This document shows positions 25,974-38,279 of a DNA stretch of 64,000 bases, in pieces. A program made the translations under genes and the position numbers. The stretch is from Leptospira sp. WS92.C1 (GTDB taxonomy: Bacteria > Spirochaetota > Leptospiria > Leptospirales > Leptospiraceae). Numbering within the stretch: the stretch's first letter is position 1; every line of letters starts with the position of its first letter. Under the pieces are notes generated by a model. The model searched no databases, was not told the DNA's origin, and worked only from the letters and a program-made list of their open reading frames with translations. The DNA lies in NCBI RefSeq assembly GCF_040833975.1, contig NZ_CP162130.1:2192001-2256000 (forward strand), in the 5' to 3' direction.

Positions 25974-26864
25974 ATGAAAATCAATTTCAAACACAGCACT
26001 TATGCGTTTCTTTTTTTGTATGGAATCTTGTTATCCAATTGCGGCTTTGCATTGACTCCCCGGATTACAACAAGGGTCCCTCCGAAAACAGAAACAGAAG
26101 TATTTCGATTCAATCTTCTTTATGGTGAACTGAAAAATCTGATCGGTTTGAATATCGGAACCGTAAATACGGTGGAATCGCTATTGATCGGTGCTCAAGC
26201 AGGTGTTGTAAATTACTCTCAAGGAAAAACATACGGGGCACAGATTTCCGTATACAATTCCGCAAAAATCAAAATGATCGGGACTCAGCTTGGGATCGTA
26301 AACGTCTTTGATAAACATGACGGAACACCGGCCTCATCCTACAAATCCAGTCCGAATCAATTTGTAGGAGCTCAGATAGGACTGGCAAACCACTCAGACA
26401 AAAGCTATGTCCTCCAGATAGCTCTCTTCAATTCTGTATATATCAAAAAAGCCGGAATTCAAATCGGTGTTCTCAATGTTTCGGAAGTAGAATCGAGTGG
26501 GTTGCAAGTCGGTCTCGTCAATTTAGCATTGGATAACAAAGACATGCCGGGATTTGAGGTTACAATCGGTGCGGGAAATTATCAAACCAAAGGTTTGGTG
26601 ATCGGAGCTTTGAATTTACATTCCAATGGAGTAAATTTGGGGATTCTGAATGAAAAAGGAACCGGCTTTAATCTCGGCGCCTTGAATCTTCAAGGAAAGG
26701 GAGTCAATGTGGGAATCTTAAACGGAGGATCGGGAATTCAAATCGGTTTGATCAACGCCGCCGGAGAGGAAGATACCGAAGAACCGACTTTAGAGTTCGG
26801 ACTTCTCAACTTCTGCGGAAAGGGAACCTTTCCGGTAATGATCGGATTCAACTATTGTAAATGA
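25974..26864 (+). CDS. Lipoprotein with IGxxN-type beta repeats (paralogue A)
   Basis: The signal MKINFKHSTYAFLFLYGILL ends in LSNC, a spirochaetal lipobox. The mature part is built from about 13 short repeats with the pattern hydrophobic-Gly-x-Gln/Asn-hydrophobic-Gly-x-x-Asn, such as LLIGAQAGVVNYS, FVGAQIGLANHS, AGIQIGVLNVS, SGLQVGLVNLA and KGVNVGILNG. This looks like a right-handed beta solenoid with Asn ladders. The frame opens at TTG 25932, but ATG 25974 places the signal peptide correctly. It overlaps the next gene by four bases (ATGA). Function unknown; surface exposure is plausible. Confidence 0.72.
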   Translation: MKINFKHSTYAFLFLYGILLSNCGFALTPRITTRVPPKTETEVFRFNLLYGELKNLIGLNIGTVNTVESLLIGAQAGVVNYSQGKTYGAQISVYNSAKIKMIGTQLGIVNVFDKHDGTPASSYKSSPNQFVGAQIGLANHSDKSYVLQIALFNSVYIKKAGIQIGVLNVSEVESSGLQVGLVNLALDNKDMPGFEVTIGAGNYQTKGLVIGALNLHSNGVNLGILNEKGTGFNLGALNLQGKGVNVGILNGGSGIQIGLINAAGEEDTEEPTLEFGLLNFCGKGTFPVMIGFNYCK

Positions 26865-27703
26865 CCATGAAATACAATCATTCTTTAAAGTTTAAAATCA
26901 TTCTTTCCGTTTTAGGATTTGTAGGATCTACAACATTCTTCCTAAACTGCGGTGTAACCGGATTTAGCGGCCCCAAGTCTTTTGTCAGAGTTCCCGTAAG
27001 AACCGAATCCCAAGTCGTTCACCTCAATCTTTCCACCGGAGAAGTAAAAAATCTATATGGAATCCATATAGGGGCCTTCAACTATGTAATGAACAACCTG
27101 GTCGGTGTTCAAGTCGGAGCTGCCAATTTTTCCGAAGGAAACACCTATGCAGCGACACAACTTGCATTTTACAATGGCTCGAAAAAAGCAGGCTTTGCGA
27201 TTCAGGCAGGCGGCGTGAATGAGGTGGAAGGTGGCGCCGGAATCCAAGCGGGTTTTATGAACAATGGTACCCAAGGAGGTTTTACTTTTCAAGCCGGCGG
27301 CATAAATTCTACAGAAAGCGACAATGGAATTCAACTTGGGTTTTATAACACAGAGGAAAAAGGGACTTTTACAATACAGACCGGCGCGGTGAATTTTTCC
27401 GAAATGAGCAAGGCCGGAATTCAACTCGGGCTTTACAACTCAAAGTCAAAACCTGGCTTACACCTAACGATAGGCGGGGTGAATCATAACGGCGGTGGAC
27501 TTACGATCGGGGTGATCAATTCGAAAGGAGGAACCGGAGTAAACCTAGGAGCCGTCAATATAGGAGGAGGATTTAGCATTGGAGCCCTCAATGTTGGGGA
27601 TAATGGAAACTTTCAAATCGGAGCGATCAATATCTGTCCCGATGGGGTTTTTCCAATTACGGTTTTAATCAACTATTGTTATAAGGACGACAATAAAGAC
27701 TAA
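26861..27703 (+). CDS. Lipoprotein with IGxxN-type beta repeats (paralogue B)
   Basis: The signal LKFKIILSVLGFVGSTTFF ends in LNC. The mature part carries the same repeat type as the upstream gene (LVGVQVGAANFS, AGIQAGFMNNG, NGIQLGFYNTE, GLTIGVINSKG, GFSIGALNVG), here with more Gly and aromatic residues. Both proteins start their repeats after the same block (VP-rich, then E-V-x-LN/HLNL, GE-x-KNL-x-G). They end in the same Cys-containing closure (INICPDGVFP...NYC against LNFCGKGTFP...NYC). They are tandem duplicates that have diverged. ATG 26861 overlaps the previous stop. Confidence 0.72.
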   Translation: MTMKYNHSLKFKIILSVLGFVGSTTFFLNCGVTGFSGPKSFVRVPVRTESQVVHLNLSTGEVKNLYGIHIGAFNYVMNNLVGVQVGAANFSEGNTYAATQLAFYNGSKKAGFAIQAGGVNEVEGGAGIQAGFMNNGTQGGFTFQAGGINSTESDNGIQLGFYNTEEKGTFTIQTGAVNFSEMSKAGIQLGLYNSKSKPGLHLTIGGVNHNGGGLTIGVINSKGGTGVNLGAVNIGGGFSIGALNVGDNGNFQIGAINICPDGVFPITVLINYCYKDDNKD

Positions 27704-27881
27704 CGAGTTTTCGATACAATTCCTCTCTTAAGGACAAGAGACAGGATCTACAATATTTCAGATCGTGAATTTCCGTTGAAATCGAAACAAAAAACGTTTC
27801 ACCCTGAAAGACAGAATTACAAGGTTTTTTCAAACCACGTCAAAAATGACCGAAAGAAAATCGGCGTTGTCACGCAGATAA

Positions 27882-27912
27882 AACTTCGTTTTTTGCATAA
27901 AAGAACGAAGTT
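27882..27912 (-). terminator. Hairpin downstream of the dGTPase gene
   Basis: AACTTCGTT and AACGAAGTT form a perfect 9-bp stem with a 13-base loop. On the minus strand it is followed by TTTTATC. It lies 40 bases past the dGTPase stop in a convergent junction with the repeat lipoproteins. Confidence 0.5.
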
Positions 27913-27951
27913 ACCGTAAAAAGATTAAATATACATTAAAAAAATAGAATA

Positions 27952-29112
<1,161 letters not shown>

Positions 29113-29139
29113 AATTCGGGAACTTTTCCCAAAAGTCCT

Positions 29140-29173
<34 letters not shown>

Positions 29174-29208
29174 CGGATCCTTATTTTACTGGTTGAAGAT
29201 CCGAATAG

Positions 29209-29838
29209 GTGCTTGTTGAAGGAATGGAATTCTTAAATCTTCTCGTAAACATATTTTCCGAATACGGGTATATCGCCGTCTTCCTCGTGTTGATCCTTTG
29301 CGGTTTTGGACTTCCCGTTCCCGAGGACATCTCCCTCGTTTCCGGCGGAGTCATTGCTGGATTGGGTAAAGCAGATCCCCATTTTATGTTTTTGGTAGGA
29401 ATGGCAGGAGTCCTCATCGGAGACGCTTCCGTTTTTCTGATTGGAAGAGTCTATGGAGTTCGTGCTCTTCAGATTCCTATGATATCCCGAATTGTAACAC
29501 CGGAACGATTTGCTAAGGTTCAGGAGAAAATTTCCAAATACGGAAACTGGGTTACTTTTATGGCTCGATTTATGCCCGGTTTGAGAATGCCCATTTATCT
29601 CACCGCGGGAACCACGGATCGAATTTCATTCTATCGTTTTGCAACCTTGGATTTTTTTGCCGCGATCATTTCCGTTCCTGTTTGGGTTTATCTCGGATAT
29701 TTCGGTGCACATAACTTTGACATTCTCATGAGTTGGGTACATCAAGGTCAGCTAACGGTTCTGACGTTGATTGGTACGATTCTTCTCATTTTAATCGCGG
29801 CTTATTTCATCCGAAAGAATCGATCCAAAATCGACTGA
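29209..29838 (+). CDS. DedA-family (VTT/SNARE-associated) membrane protein
   Basis: A 209-residue protein with four to five membrane segments. It has the DedA features GFGLPVPEDISLVSGG, GDASVFLIGRVYG, FMARFMPGLRMPIYLTAG and a C-terminal helix VLTLIGTILLILIAAYFI. The family moves undecaprenyl-phosphate or phospholipids between leaflets. The start may be GTG 29209 or ATG 29224. It is 45 bases upstream of the HNH gene on the same strand. Confidence 0.85.
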   Translation: MLVEGMEFLNLLVNIFSEYGYIAVFLVLILCGFGLPVPEDISLVSGGVIAGLGKADPHFMFLVGMAGVLIGDASVFLIGRVYGVRALQIPMISRIVTPERFAKVQEKISKYGNWVTFMARFMPGLRMPIYLTAGTTDRISFYRFATLDFFAAIISVPVWVYLGYFGAHNFDILMSWVHQGQLTVLTLIGTILLILIAAYFIRKNRSKID

Positions 29839-29883
29839 GAATTTCTTTACATCTTCCGCCTATAGGTTATTTTTTGACCAGTT

Positions 29884-30438
29884 ATGGACATTCTTGCGCA
29901 GCCGGTGCTTGTGCTGAATGCCGGTTACGTCCCCATCGGGATCCGGTCGGTCAAAGACGCCCTCATCCTAATCATTCTTGAAAAAGCACAATTGATCAAG
30001 GATGACGAAACGTTTCTGATTCGTTCCGAAAAACTCAAATTTACCGCCCCCAGAATTATCCTTCTCAGGGACTACTACAAGGTTCCTCCCCGAAAAGATC
30101 GAGTTTCCAGAGAAAATATCTTTCAAAGAGACAATTACCATTGTGTGTACTGCGGTAGAAAGTTTCCAAGTTCAAAGTTGACCCTGGATCACGTAATTCC
30201 TCGAAGTCGTTGGGAAGGGGTTTCTAAAAAAGACAGACCAAAAGAATTCAATTCTTGGGAGAATTTGGTTTCCGCCTGTAGGAGTTGCAACACACGTAAG
30301 GGAAACAAACTCCTCTCCGAACTCAAGTGGAACTTGCCGGAAGAAAATCGGGTGACACCAAAACTACGCTTTCCACTCTTCTCAATATCGGATCAGCAGG
30401 CTGAAAAGTTCGGCTGGAGGGAGTATATTTCTTTTTGA
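29884..30438 (+). CDS. HNH endonuclease family protein
   Basis: The first 70 residues are a conserved N-terminal region (VLVLNAGYVPIGIRSVKDAL). The HNH core follows: NYHCVYCGRKF, LTLDHVIPRSRWEG and NLVSACRSCNTRKGNK. Two CxxC pairs bind zinc and DH...N...H give the nuclease site. This chromosomal type, about 180 residues, is widespread in bacteria with no proven biological role. It is not linked to a restriction system here. Its stop overlaps the next gene's TTG start. Confidence 0.83.
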   Translation: MDILAQPVLVLNAGYVPIGIRSVKDALILIILEKAQLIKDDETFLIRSEKLKFTAPRIILLRDYYKVPPRKDRVSRENIFQRDNYHCVYCGRKFPSSKLTLDHVIPRSRWEGVSKKDRPKEFNSWENLVSACRSCNTRKGNKLLSELKWNLPEENRVTPKLRFPLFSISDQQAEKFGWREYISF

Positions 30439-30932
30439 AACGTTTTTGGATTCTATTTTTGCTTCCAGCAATTTCACTTGTTCTGGGATGTCCTCACTAT
30501 TCAACAACCCGACTGATATCCACTCCCCCCACTTTGATCAGTATTTCTCAGATCGCAAGCGGTTACGAGCTTAGACTGAGAGCGGGAAATCCGGAACTTT
30601 TATTTAGCGGTTATAGTCTGTTTGCGGCAAATACGGAAAACGAATCCAGAAATCCAGCGGATATCAATACAGGAATTCAGTGTGTGAACGGAATCTTAAA
30701 TCTGATTCCAAACCAACCTTTGGAATATTCGATCGAATTGAGTCCGAACACCGGGCCACTCGCCACACCCGCAACCGGAGAAAACGCAAATCGAATCTGC
30801 AAGATGAACGTTGCAGTTACATCGGGTCAGTTTTTAACCCTTCGCTCTCAGGTATTGGTGATCAGTATCCAAAACGGACTCGCCTCAGGGTTTGTTTTTT
30901 CAATGCCTTCCAATTCCCTTAGGGTTCCTTAA
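30435..30932 (+). CDS. Small predicted lipoprotein, unknown function
   Basis: The protein has 165 residues. The signal FWILFLLPAISLVLGC gives a lipobox with Cys19. The mature part is Asn/Pro/Ser-rich with likely beta strands and two further Cys (IQCVNG, NRICKM). No known domain was recognised. TTG 30435 overlaps the HNH stop (TTGA), so translation is coupled. The 3' end overlaps the convergent J-domain gene by 14 bases. Confidence 0.6.
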   Translation: MKRFWILFLLPAISLVLGCPHYSTTRLISTPPTLISISQIASGYELRLRAGNPELLFSGYSLFAANTENESRNPADINTGIQCVNGILNLIPNQPLEYSIELSPNTGPLATPATGENANRICKMNVAVTSGQFLTLRSQVLVISIQNGLASGFVFSMPSNSLRVP

Positions 30933-31416
30933 ACCAAACCTCAATTTTTTGAAGAGTGTCTTTTGCGTCTCCGATCCAGATGCTGTTTGGATAGAATAAA
31001 ATCAATTCTTCAAAGCCCTTCTTTGCCAATTCCAAGGAACTTCTTAATTTTCTGAGGGCGGGGTTTTCCTCTCCTTTTAAAAAAATCGGATTCCCATCCG
31101 TGATTTTATAGTATTCGTGAATCGCGAAGTCATATATATCGCGTGCTTGTTTGTAAACGGTATAGTCCGCTTTTGTTTCGACAGAAGAACGTCGAGATAT
31201 ATCAGATTTTTGGAATGTTTTTTGTTCGAGATAAGAATGGAGAACGTTTCTGTATTCGATCAATTCCTTAAAAAGAAAATCGTTCGAAAATTCCCCGGTA
31301 TCCGGATGATATTTTTTGGAAAGAAGATAGAAACGGCTTTTAAGATCTTCCGCACTGAACCCTGGTTCTAAACCTAGAAATTCCAGGGCTCTTTCTAACA
31401 GGTCCCCGTGTTCCAA
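30919..31416 (-). CDS. J-domain protein
   Basis: The first 65 residues form a DnaJ-type J domain: LLERALEFLGLEPGFSAEDL, FYLLSKKYHPDTGE with the HPD tripeptide. The remaining 100 residues are helical and unlike DnaJ (no Gly/Phe or zinc region). It would stimulate an Hsp70 for some specific client. It is the last gene of a unit with fliS and a coiled-coil protein, and overlaps the latter by 22 bases, so a flagellar client is possible. Start TTG 31416. Confidence 0.75.
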   Translation of the reverse strand: MEHGDLLERALEFLGLEPGFSAEDLKSRFYLLSKKYHPDTGEFSNDFLFKELIEYRNVLHSYLEQKTFQKSDISRRSSVETKADYTVYKQARDIYDFAIHEYYKITDGNPIFLKGEENPALRKLRSSLELAKKGFEELILFYPNSIWIGDAKDTLQKIEVWFKEP

Positions 31417-31808
31417 TATTCTTGTCTGAGATGAAGGTGACGTTTGAGCTGAATTTGAACCTGCGCGATATTCAATTCCTTCTGATATTCTTTCAGAACC
31501 TCTTTCATTCTTTCTTCTACCCGAGAATGGAGCGATCTGGATTCTTCCAGTTTTTGAAAAAGACTTTCCGTGATTTCGATCAGTTCTAGATTCTGAGGAA
31601 CCCCCTCCTCCAATTTTTCGATCTTTCGATCGATGGAACAGAGCTGATTGACCAAGCGGAGATTTGCGTCCTCAATCTTAGCCGCGGCCTCCCCGTCTCC
31701 AAAACCGAATACTTCCAACTGTCTTTTTTGATTTCCTATGAGTTGATCCAGTAGGAGAATTTTTTCTCCAAAAAGGGCGAATAGCTTTTGATTTTTATCG
31801 ACTGACAT
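31395..31808 (-). CDS. Coiled-coil protein between fliS and a J-domain gene, possible flagellar chaperone
   Basis: Starting at ATG 31808 the protein has about 137 residues and is almost wholly helical and charged (KLFALFGEKILLLDQLIGNQ, SLFQKLEESRSLHSRVEERM). Its size, helical heptads and position after fliS resemble FlgN- or FliT-type export chaperones, but no diagnostic motif is seen. The frame could start at ATG 31883, overlapping fliS by 59 bases; the shorter start is preferred. The flagellar assignment is from context only. Confidence 0.55.
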   Translation of the reverse strand: MSVDKNQKLFALFGEKILLLDQLIGNQKRQLEVFGFGDGEAAAKIEDANLRLVNQLCSIDRKIEKLEEGVPQNLELIEITESLFQKLEESRSLHSRVEERMKEVLKEYQKELNIAQVQIQLKRHLHLRQEYWNTGTC

Positions 31809-31824
31809 AGATACGAAACGAGGT

Positions 31825-32555
<731 letters not shown>

Positions 32556-33182
32556 TTGGCAAGTCTGTTTACAAAACCCAAAAAAAAGATCGTTTTTTTA
32601 GCTTCCGGCAGGGGCTCCAATCTCAAGGAAGTCCTACAGTGGATCGCAAAGGGCAAAATCCGAGGAATCGGGCAAACCCTCGTCTCCGACAATCCGGAAA
32701 GCAAGGCTCTGGAAATCGCAAAAGAATACAAACTTCCCACTCGAATTTTGGATTTTCGCTCCTATAGTGAAAGATCCGAATATCACAAAGATCTTCTTGG
32801 TCTTCTCCTCGAACTGAATCCGGATTTGATCGTCACCGCAGGGTATATGAAAATTCTGAAACCGGAAATCATCCGTGCGTTTTCGAATCGGATCATCAAT
32901 ATTCATCCTTCTCTCTTGCCCGCCTTTCCGGGATTGAACGCCCAAAAACAGGCCTTTGAATACGGGGTAAAAATCGCGGGTTGCACCGCTCATTTTGTGG
33001 ACGAAGGTGTCGATTCCGGTCCTGTGATTTTACAAGGAGTTGTGAAAATCAAGGAAGGGATGTCGGAAAGAGATTTGACTTTAGAGATTCTTAAAGAGGA
33101 ACATAAAATCCTGCCACTCGCGGTTCAATATTTTTGCGAGAATCGGCTTCAGATCCAAAATAGAAAGGTCAGCATTCAATAA
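32556..33182 (+). CDS. purN: Phosphoribosylglycinamide formyltransferase
   Basis: Third step of purine synthesis: transfers formyl from 10-formyl-THF to GAR. Motifs are FLASGRGSNLKEVL (phosphate binding), AGYMKIL, the catalytic Asn/His in INIHPSLLPAFPG, and the Asp in HFVDEGVDSGPVI. The 208-residue length is normal. Start is TTG 32556, giving a short leader before the first strand. It is 3 bases upstream of purH, so the two steps are made from one message. Confidence 0.92.
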   Translation: MASLFTKPKKKIVFLASGRGSNLKEVLQWIAKGKIRGIGQTLVSDNPESKALEIAKEYKLPTRILDFRSYSERSEYHKDLLGLLLELNPDLIVTAGYMKILKPEIIRAFSNRIINIHPSLLPAFPGLNAQKQAFEYGVKIAGCTAHFVDEGVDSGPVILQGVVKIKEGMSERDLTLEILKEEHKILPLAVQYFCENRLQIQNRKVSIQ

Positions 33183-33185
33183 ACA

Positions 33186-34721
<1,536 letters not shown>

Positions 34722-34723
34722 TC

Positions 34724-35350
34724 ATGGAATTTCTACTCTATCTAATCTTTTTTGGGTTTGTTTCCGGAGTACTGGTTCTTGTGAGCTATTACTTCAAACT
34801 TCTCTTTCTTTCCGGAAGGGATTCCTTTGAAAAAACGGAACTCGTAGATTGGATCCGGATCTTACCGGAAGAATTGCTCAAGCTTTTGGAATCCAACGGA
34901 AGTCTTCAATACGGCGCGATCGCATTCTTTATATCCGCGTTTATCTCCTATCTCTGGACTTTGATGGGCGGAATGATCGGGGCCCCTCACTACACGGACG
35001 CATTTGGAAACTATTTCTTTTTATCTTTTTTGCTTCCGATTACTTTATTTACTACCTATGGAGTTTTGGTGGAATTGATTTTGAAAGATCTGCCTTCCAC
35101 AAATCCGGATCATTTTTTAGTTCGGTTTTTCGAACAGGAAGTCCCGGTTCTCAGCGGCTGTTCTATTTCAGTGATTGCATCCAATCTTGCGGTTTACGGA
35201 CTTTTTCATGAAATTCCGTTTTTATTCGTTCTTCCAAACGTTGCGATCATAGGAATTTTGCTGATCCTTCGATGGAACGGAAAGGTCAAGATCGGGGGAA
35301 TTCAATTCTCCGGTCCGAAAAAGCCGCCTTACGAGGAAGAATCTGAATAA
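34724..35350 (+). CDS. Multi-pass membrane protein, unknown function
   Basis: The protein has 208 residues. Hydrophobic stretches lie near 2-25 (LYLIFFGFVSGVLVLVSYYF), 62-80 (IAFFISAFISYLWTLM), 95-118 (FFLSFLLPITLFTTYGVLVEL), and 145-183. The tail is charged and cytoplasmic (KPPYEEESE). This resembles a Yip1-like membrane domain in size and helix pattern, but the similarity is weak. It begins 2 bases after purH and is probably co-transcribed with it. Confidence 0.55.
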   Translation: MEFLLYLIFFGFVSGVLVLVSYYFKLLFLSGRDSFEKTELVDWIRILPEELLKLLESNGSLQYGAIAFFISAFISYLWTLMGGMIGAPHYTDAFGNYFFLSFLLPITLFTTYGVLVELILKDLPSTNPDHFLVRFFEQEVPVLSGCSISVIASNLAVYGLFHEIPFLFVLPNVAIIGILLILRWNGKVKIGGIQFSGPKKPPYEEESE

Positions 35351-35380
35351 GTTTCCGGAAAAACTGCCGATAGTTAAACT

Positions 35381-36109
35381 ATGAGAATTCTCATTCTTCT
35401 TCTCACTTTTTTCATCATCACACCCTCGACCTTATTTGCGCAGCTGCCGGACGAAGGTCCGAATCGGAGACAACCGAACAATACGCAACAACAAGGCATC
35501 CAACTTTTAGAAGGTTTTGCAGAGTCTTCTTGGGGAGAAAGTTACGCAAATCTCAGAGAAAAATTTCTATCTCTTTCCACAAATCCTCAGAACGACGAAA
35601 AAGTGGAAATCGTCTACGAAGACAAAGAAAAAACACTTCTCATTCGAAGAAACGGAATTCTATACTCATATCGTTTTTATTCTACTCCAAAGATCGTTTT
35701 AGATTCGAGACCGAAAGATCAGAGAACGAATCCTACCGTTGAAAACAAAGCGGAAGTGGATGAAGAAAATCATTCCTCCCCGGGAGTTTTATTTTCGGTC
35801 GGAGCTTTATTTCGATACCTTCCCGGAAAAGAGGTTCAGCAAAAGCTGGAACAAAAATACGGAAAACCGAAAAAGGAAACCCTTGCCGAAAACAAAATCG
35901 GAGGAGCGGTCGTCTGGGAAAAAACGGATGAGAAACAAAGTCCTCCCAGAGGAGGCTATGTAGTTCAGTGGAAGGAAGCTTACAAAAAAAAGCCTTTTAC
36001 AAGAAGAGTGGATTATTTCAGTTCTACGATCAAGTTTCAGATCGAAAAAGAATACAAAGAATTTTTTAACGCAGAAGAAATCAAAACCCTTCGAGACTTG
36101 ATTCCATAA
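35381..36109 (+). CDS. Exported protein, unknown function
   Basis: The 242-residue protein has a cleavable signal (MRILILLLTFFIITPSTLFA, then QLPDEG). The mature part has a Gln/Asn-rich linker, a region LLEGFAESSWGESYANLREKF typical of leptospiral periplasmic proteins, and a Lys-rich second half. No catalytic motif seen. It lies 30 bases after the membrane-protein gene and ends just before the minisatellite array. Confidence 0.6.
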   Translation: MRILILLLTFFIITPSTLFAQLPDEGPNRRQPNNTQQQGIQLLEGFAESSWGESYANLREKFLSLSTNPQNDEKVEIVYEDKEKTLLIRRNGILYSYRFYSTPKIVLDSRPKDQRTNPTVENKAEVDEENHSSPGVLFSVGALFRYLPGKEVQQKLEQKYGKPKKETLAENKIGGAVVWEKTDEKQSPPRGGYVVQWKEAYKKKPFTRRVDYFSSTIKFQIEKEYKEFFNAEEIKTLRDLIP

Positions 36110-36124
36110 CTTCTCGATCCCACA

Positions 36125-36264
36125 ATGCGATCCATAGAGAGCATTGTGCTGAGTTCAATAATGCGATCCATAGAGAGCATTGTGCTGAGTTCAATAATGC
36201 GATCCATAGAGAGCATTGTGCTGAGTTCAATAATGCGATCCATAGAGAGCATTGTGCTGAGTTT
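36125..36264 (+). repeat. 36-bp minisatellite (VNTR), about four copies
   Basis: Three identical 36-base units (starts at 36125, 36161 and 36197) are followed by a partial fourth (36233) and a degenerate continuation (agagagcaaaacgct). Each unit holds CAATGC and GCATTG, which pair around GATCCATAGAGA. Because 36 is a multiple of three, the array is open in frames on both strands; this is not evidence of coding. It begins 15 bases after the stop of the exported-protein gene. A related single unit lies in the IS256 transposase at 1726-1757. Leptospires carry such arrays used for strain typing. Confidence 0.9.
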
Positions 36265-36482
36265 TTTAGAGAGCAAAACGCTACTCCCTTACATCGATAA
36301 TAAAGATACGGAAGATCCGATATCGTCGACTCTCAAATAAAAGTTGAGAGTCCACAACGACAAACCGAACAGCGCCCGAGTCCAAACGCTTTGCACTGAG
36401 TAAAAGAATAGGATTTCTTCAAAATTCAATTGACCACGATCTAGCTTTCCAACCATGCTCTAAGCACATATTTTTCAGGAGC
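36265..36482. other. Gap between minisatellite and aldolase gene, with a 9-bp hairpin
   Basis: GACTCTCAA (36328-36336) and TTGAGAGTC (36344-36352) form a perfect stem with a 7-base loop. No T-run follows. The ribosome site of the aldolase gene (TCAGGAGC) is at the 3' end. Confidence 0.5.
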
Positions 36483-37133
36483 ATGGCAGTGGAATTATAC
36501 CTGGATACAGCAAACATAGACGAAATCAAAGAGATCGCTTCCTACGGTTTAGTAGACGGAGTGACGACCAATCCTTCCATCATCGCGAAATCGGGCAGAA
36601 GTTTTAAAGAAGTCATCAAGGAAATTTGCGCAATCGTTCCCGGTCCAGTAAGCGCCGAGGTTCTTTCTACGAAGTATGAGGGAATGCTGAAAGAAGCTCT
36701 CGAACTCGTGGAGATAGCAGAGAACGTAGTCGTAAAAGTTCCTTTGATCCCGGAAGGACTCAAAACCGTTGTGGAACTTACAAAAAGAAACATCCCTACA
36801 AACGTAACTCTTTGTTTCTCCGCGCCTCAAGCACTTTTGGCTGCAAAAGCCGGAGCTACTTTTATCTCTCCGTTTATCGGACGAGTGGACGATACAAGCT
36901 GGGACGGAATGGAACTCATTTCTGAAATCAGAGAAATTTATGACAACTACGGTTACGATACGAGAATTCTCGCCGCGTCCATTCGCGGCCCGATGCACTT
37001 AAAAGAATCCGCACTTCGCGGAGCAGATTGTGCGACGATGCCTCACTCTGCATTTCTGCAACTTTTCAAACATCCGCTCACCGATATCGGTTTGGAAAAG
37101 TTTTTAGAAGATGCAAAAAAACTAAAGTGGTAA
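36483..37133 (+). CDS. fsa: Transaldolase / fructose-6-phosphate aldolase-like protein (TalC type)
   Basis: A short 216-residue class I aldolase of the transaldolase family. It has [33 protein letters not shown], the Schiff-base Lys in [30 protein letters not shown] and SPFIGRVDD. Members of this size act as transaldolase or as fructose-6-phosphate aldolase; in organisms without a long TalB this type usually supplies transaldolase for the pentose-phosphate pathway. ATG 36483 with AGGAG close upstream. A terminator lies 33 bases after the stop. Confidence 0.9.
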   Translation: MAVELYLDTANIDEIKEIASYGLVDGVTTNPSIIAKSGRSFKEVIKEICAIVPGPVSAEVLSTKYEGMLKEALELVEIAENVVVKVPLIPEGLKTVVELTKRNIPTNVTLCFSAPQALLAAKAGATFISPFIGRVDDTSWDGMELISEIREIYDNYGYDTRILAASIRGPMHLKESALRGADCATMPHSAFLQLFKHPLTDIGLEKFLEDAKKLKW

Positions 37134-37165
37134 TTTTAAGATATAAATCCGGAGTTCAAAAAAAG

Positions 37166-37187
37166 CCCTCTGTCTCTTGAGGGTTTT
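37166..37187 (+). terminator. Intrinsic terminator after the aldolase gene
   Basis: CCCTC and GAGGG form a 5-bp stem with an 8-base loop (TGTCTCTT), followed by TTTT. It lies 33 bases past the aldolase stop. Confidence 0.65.
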
Positions 37188-38279
37188 CGTGTTTGGTCAG
37201 TCCTGCAAGAGTTCTGGCGACGATTGTATAAAGAGAATCTTTTTTTCGCATCCATTTTCGAATTGAACCAAACCCGAATCTCAAAACGCGTCCAATTTCA
37301 AAATATTCAAATTTACTAAAATAGATGATCCGAATTTCATCTCCTCTCTTTATAATATTCTTTTCTATGCAATTATTTCTACCGGTATATATTTTTTTTC
37401 GAATTTTTTTTTCATTGAGTGCTAATCCTGAATCATAGAAAAAAAACTCCAAACGAAACAAAACAAAACAAAAAAATCAAAAAGGATACGGTTACTTTTA
37501 AATAAACGAGACTGACGGAACAAAAAATAGATGATTCAATTCTTTTGGAATCTCTTAAATCAATCATCTTTTCGGAGTTTCATCCTCATAGAATCAGCTC
37601 TCAATGAATTGATCTAAAGATCTCTCAACTCCAATGAACAAAGCCGACTCATCAACTCTATCCGACGTATGAATCCTTTGGAAATAAAGAGCGACATTGA
37701 ATCCCTGACCGTCGTTAAATGGATACGATTCTCACGTGGAATTTAAAAGACAGCATGCTCTTTTTGAATGAGTAACTTTAAAAATTCGGAAAAAAATCCG
37801 CTCATCAATGGAGTTTTTCCGTTTTTATCGCGAATATTAACATTCGCGCTTCCGGAAAGCGCCGCTTTTAAAAGATCTTCGTTTGGTTCGCCAAAGACGA
37901 AAAAGAGGACGCAGAAAAGAAAGTTAATAATAAAATCGTTGGAGGGTGAAGTTTCATAATTTCTCCAGATTCATTTTGAAATTCAGAGAAAAATAAATAA
38001 CGGTCAATAACTTTTTGGCTCTAAGCTTTCAGGTAAAAACTATTTATAGTCGGATCTTCGACTCCTTCATAAATCCTAGTCTTTTACACTGTCTGATTAA
38101 AAATAATTTTTTATATTTCTTAATTCGGCGCTGTGTTCTCGATAAATTTCTTTCATCTTCTCAATCCGAGACTGATTCCAATTTTGGAGAAAAACGCTTT
38201 TATAGATTTCAATTTTTCTTTTTTAAATCCAGAATCCTCGATCTCGCAGATTTTTGAATGTGATGTTTCCGATCACATT
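37188..38279. other. Gene-poor 1.1-kb region, likely decayed sequence and dispersed repeats
   Basis: Several short frames exist (101 codons at 37156-37461 minus, 63 at 37768-37959 plus, 80 and 145 near 38015-38570). None has a ribosome site plus a known domain. Two abutting hairpins occur at 37830-37862 (GCGAAT/ATTCGC and GCGCTT/AAGCGC). The peptides TLAGLTKHENPQETEG (37190-37250) and FGSPKTKKRTQK (37880-37925) look like short repeats that recur in leptospiral genomes as spurious proteins (from memory). Decayed genes and repeats are the likely content. Confidence 0.45.

Noticed and set aside
36125..36264. CRISPR-like array
   Set aside because: Units are direct tandem copies without variable spacers and no cas genes are present.
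36037..36340. Repetitive frames across the minisatellite on both strands
   Set aside because: Open only because the 36-base unit has no stop codon; no ribosome site and no independent support.
37156..37461. 101-codon minus-strand frame
   Set aside because: Covers the aldolase terminator, no ribosome site, biased composition; probably repeat-derived.
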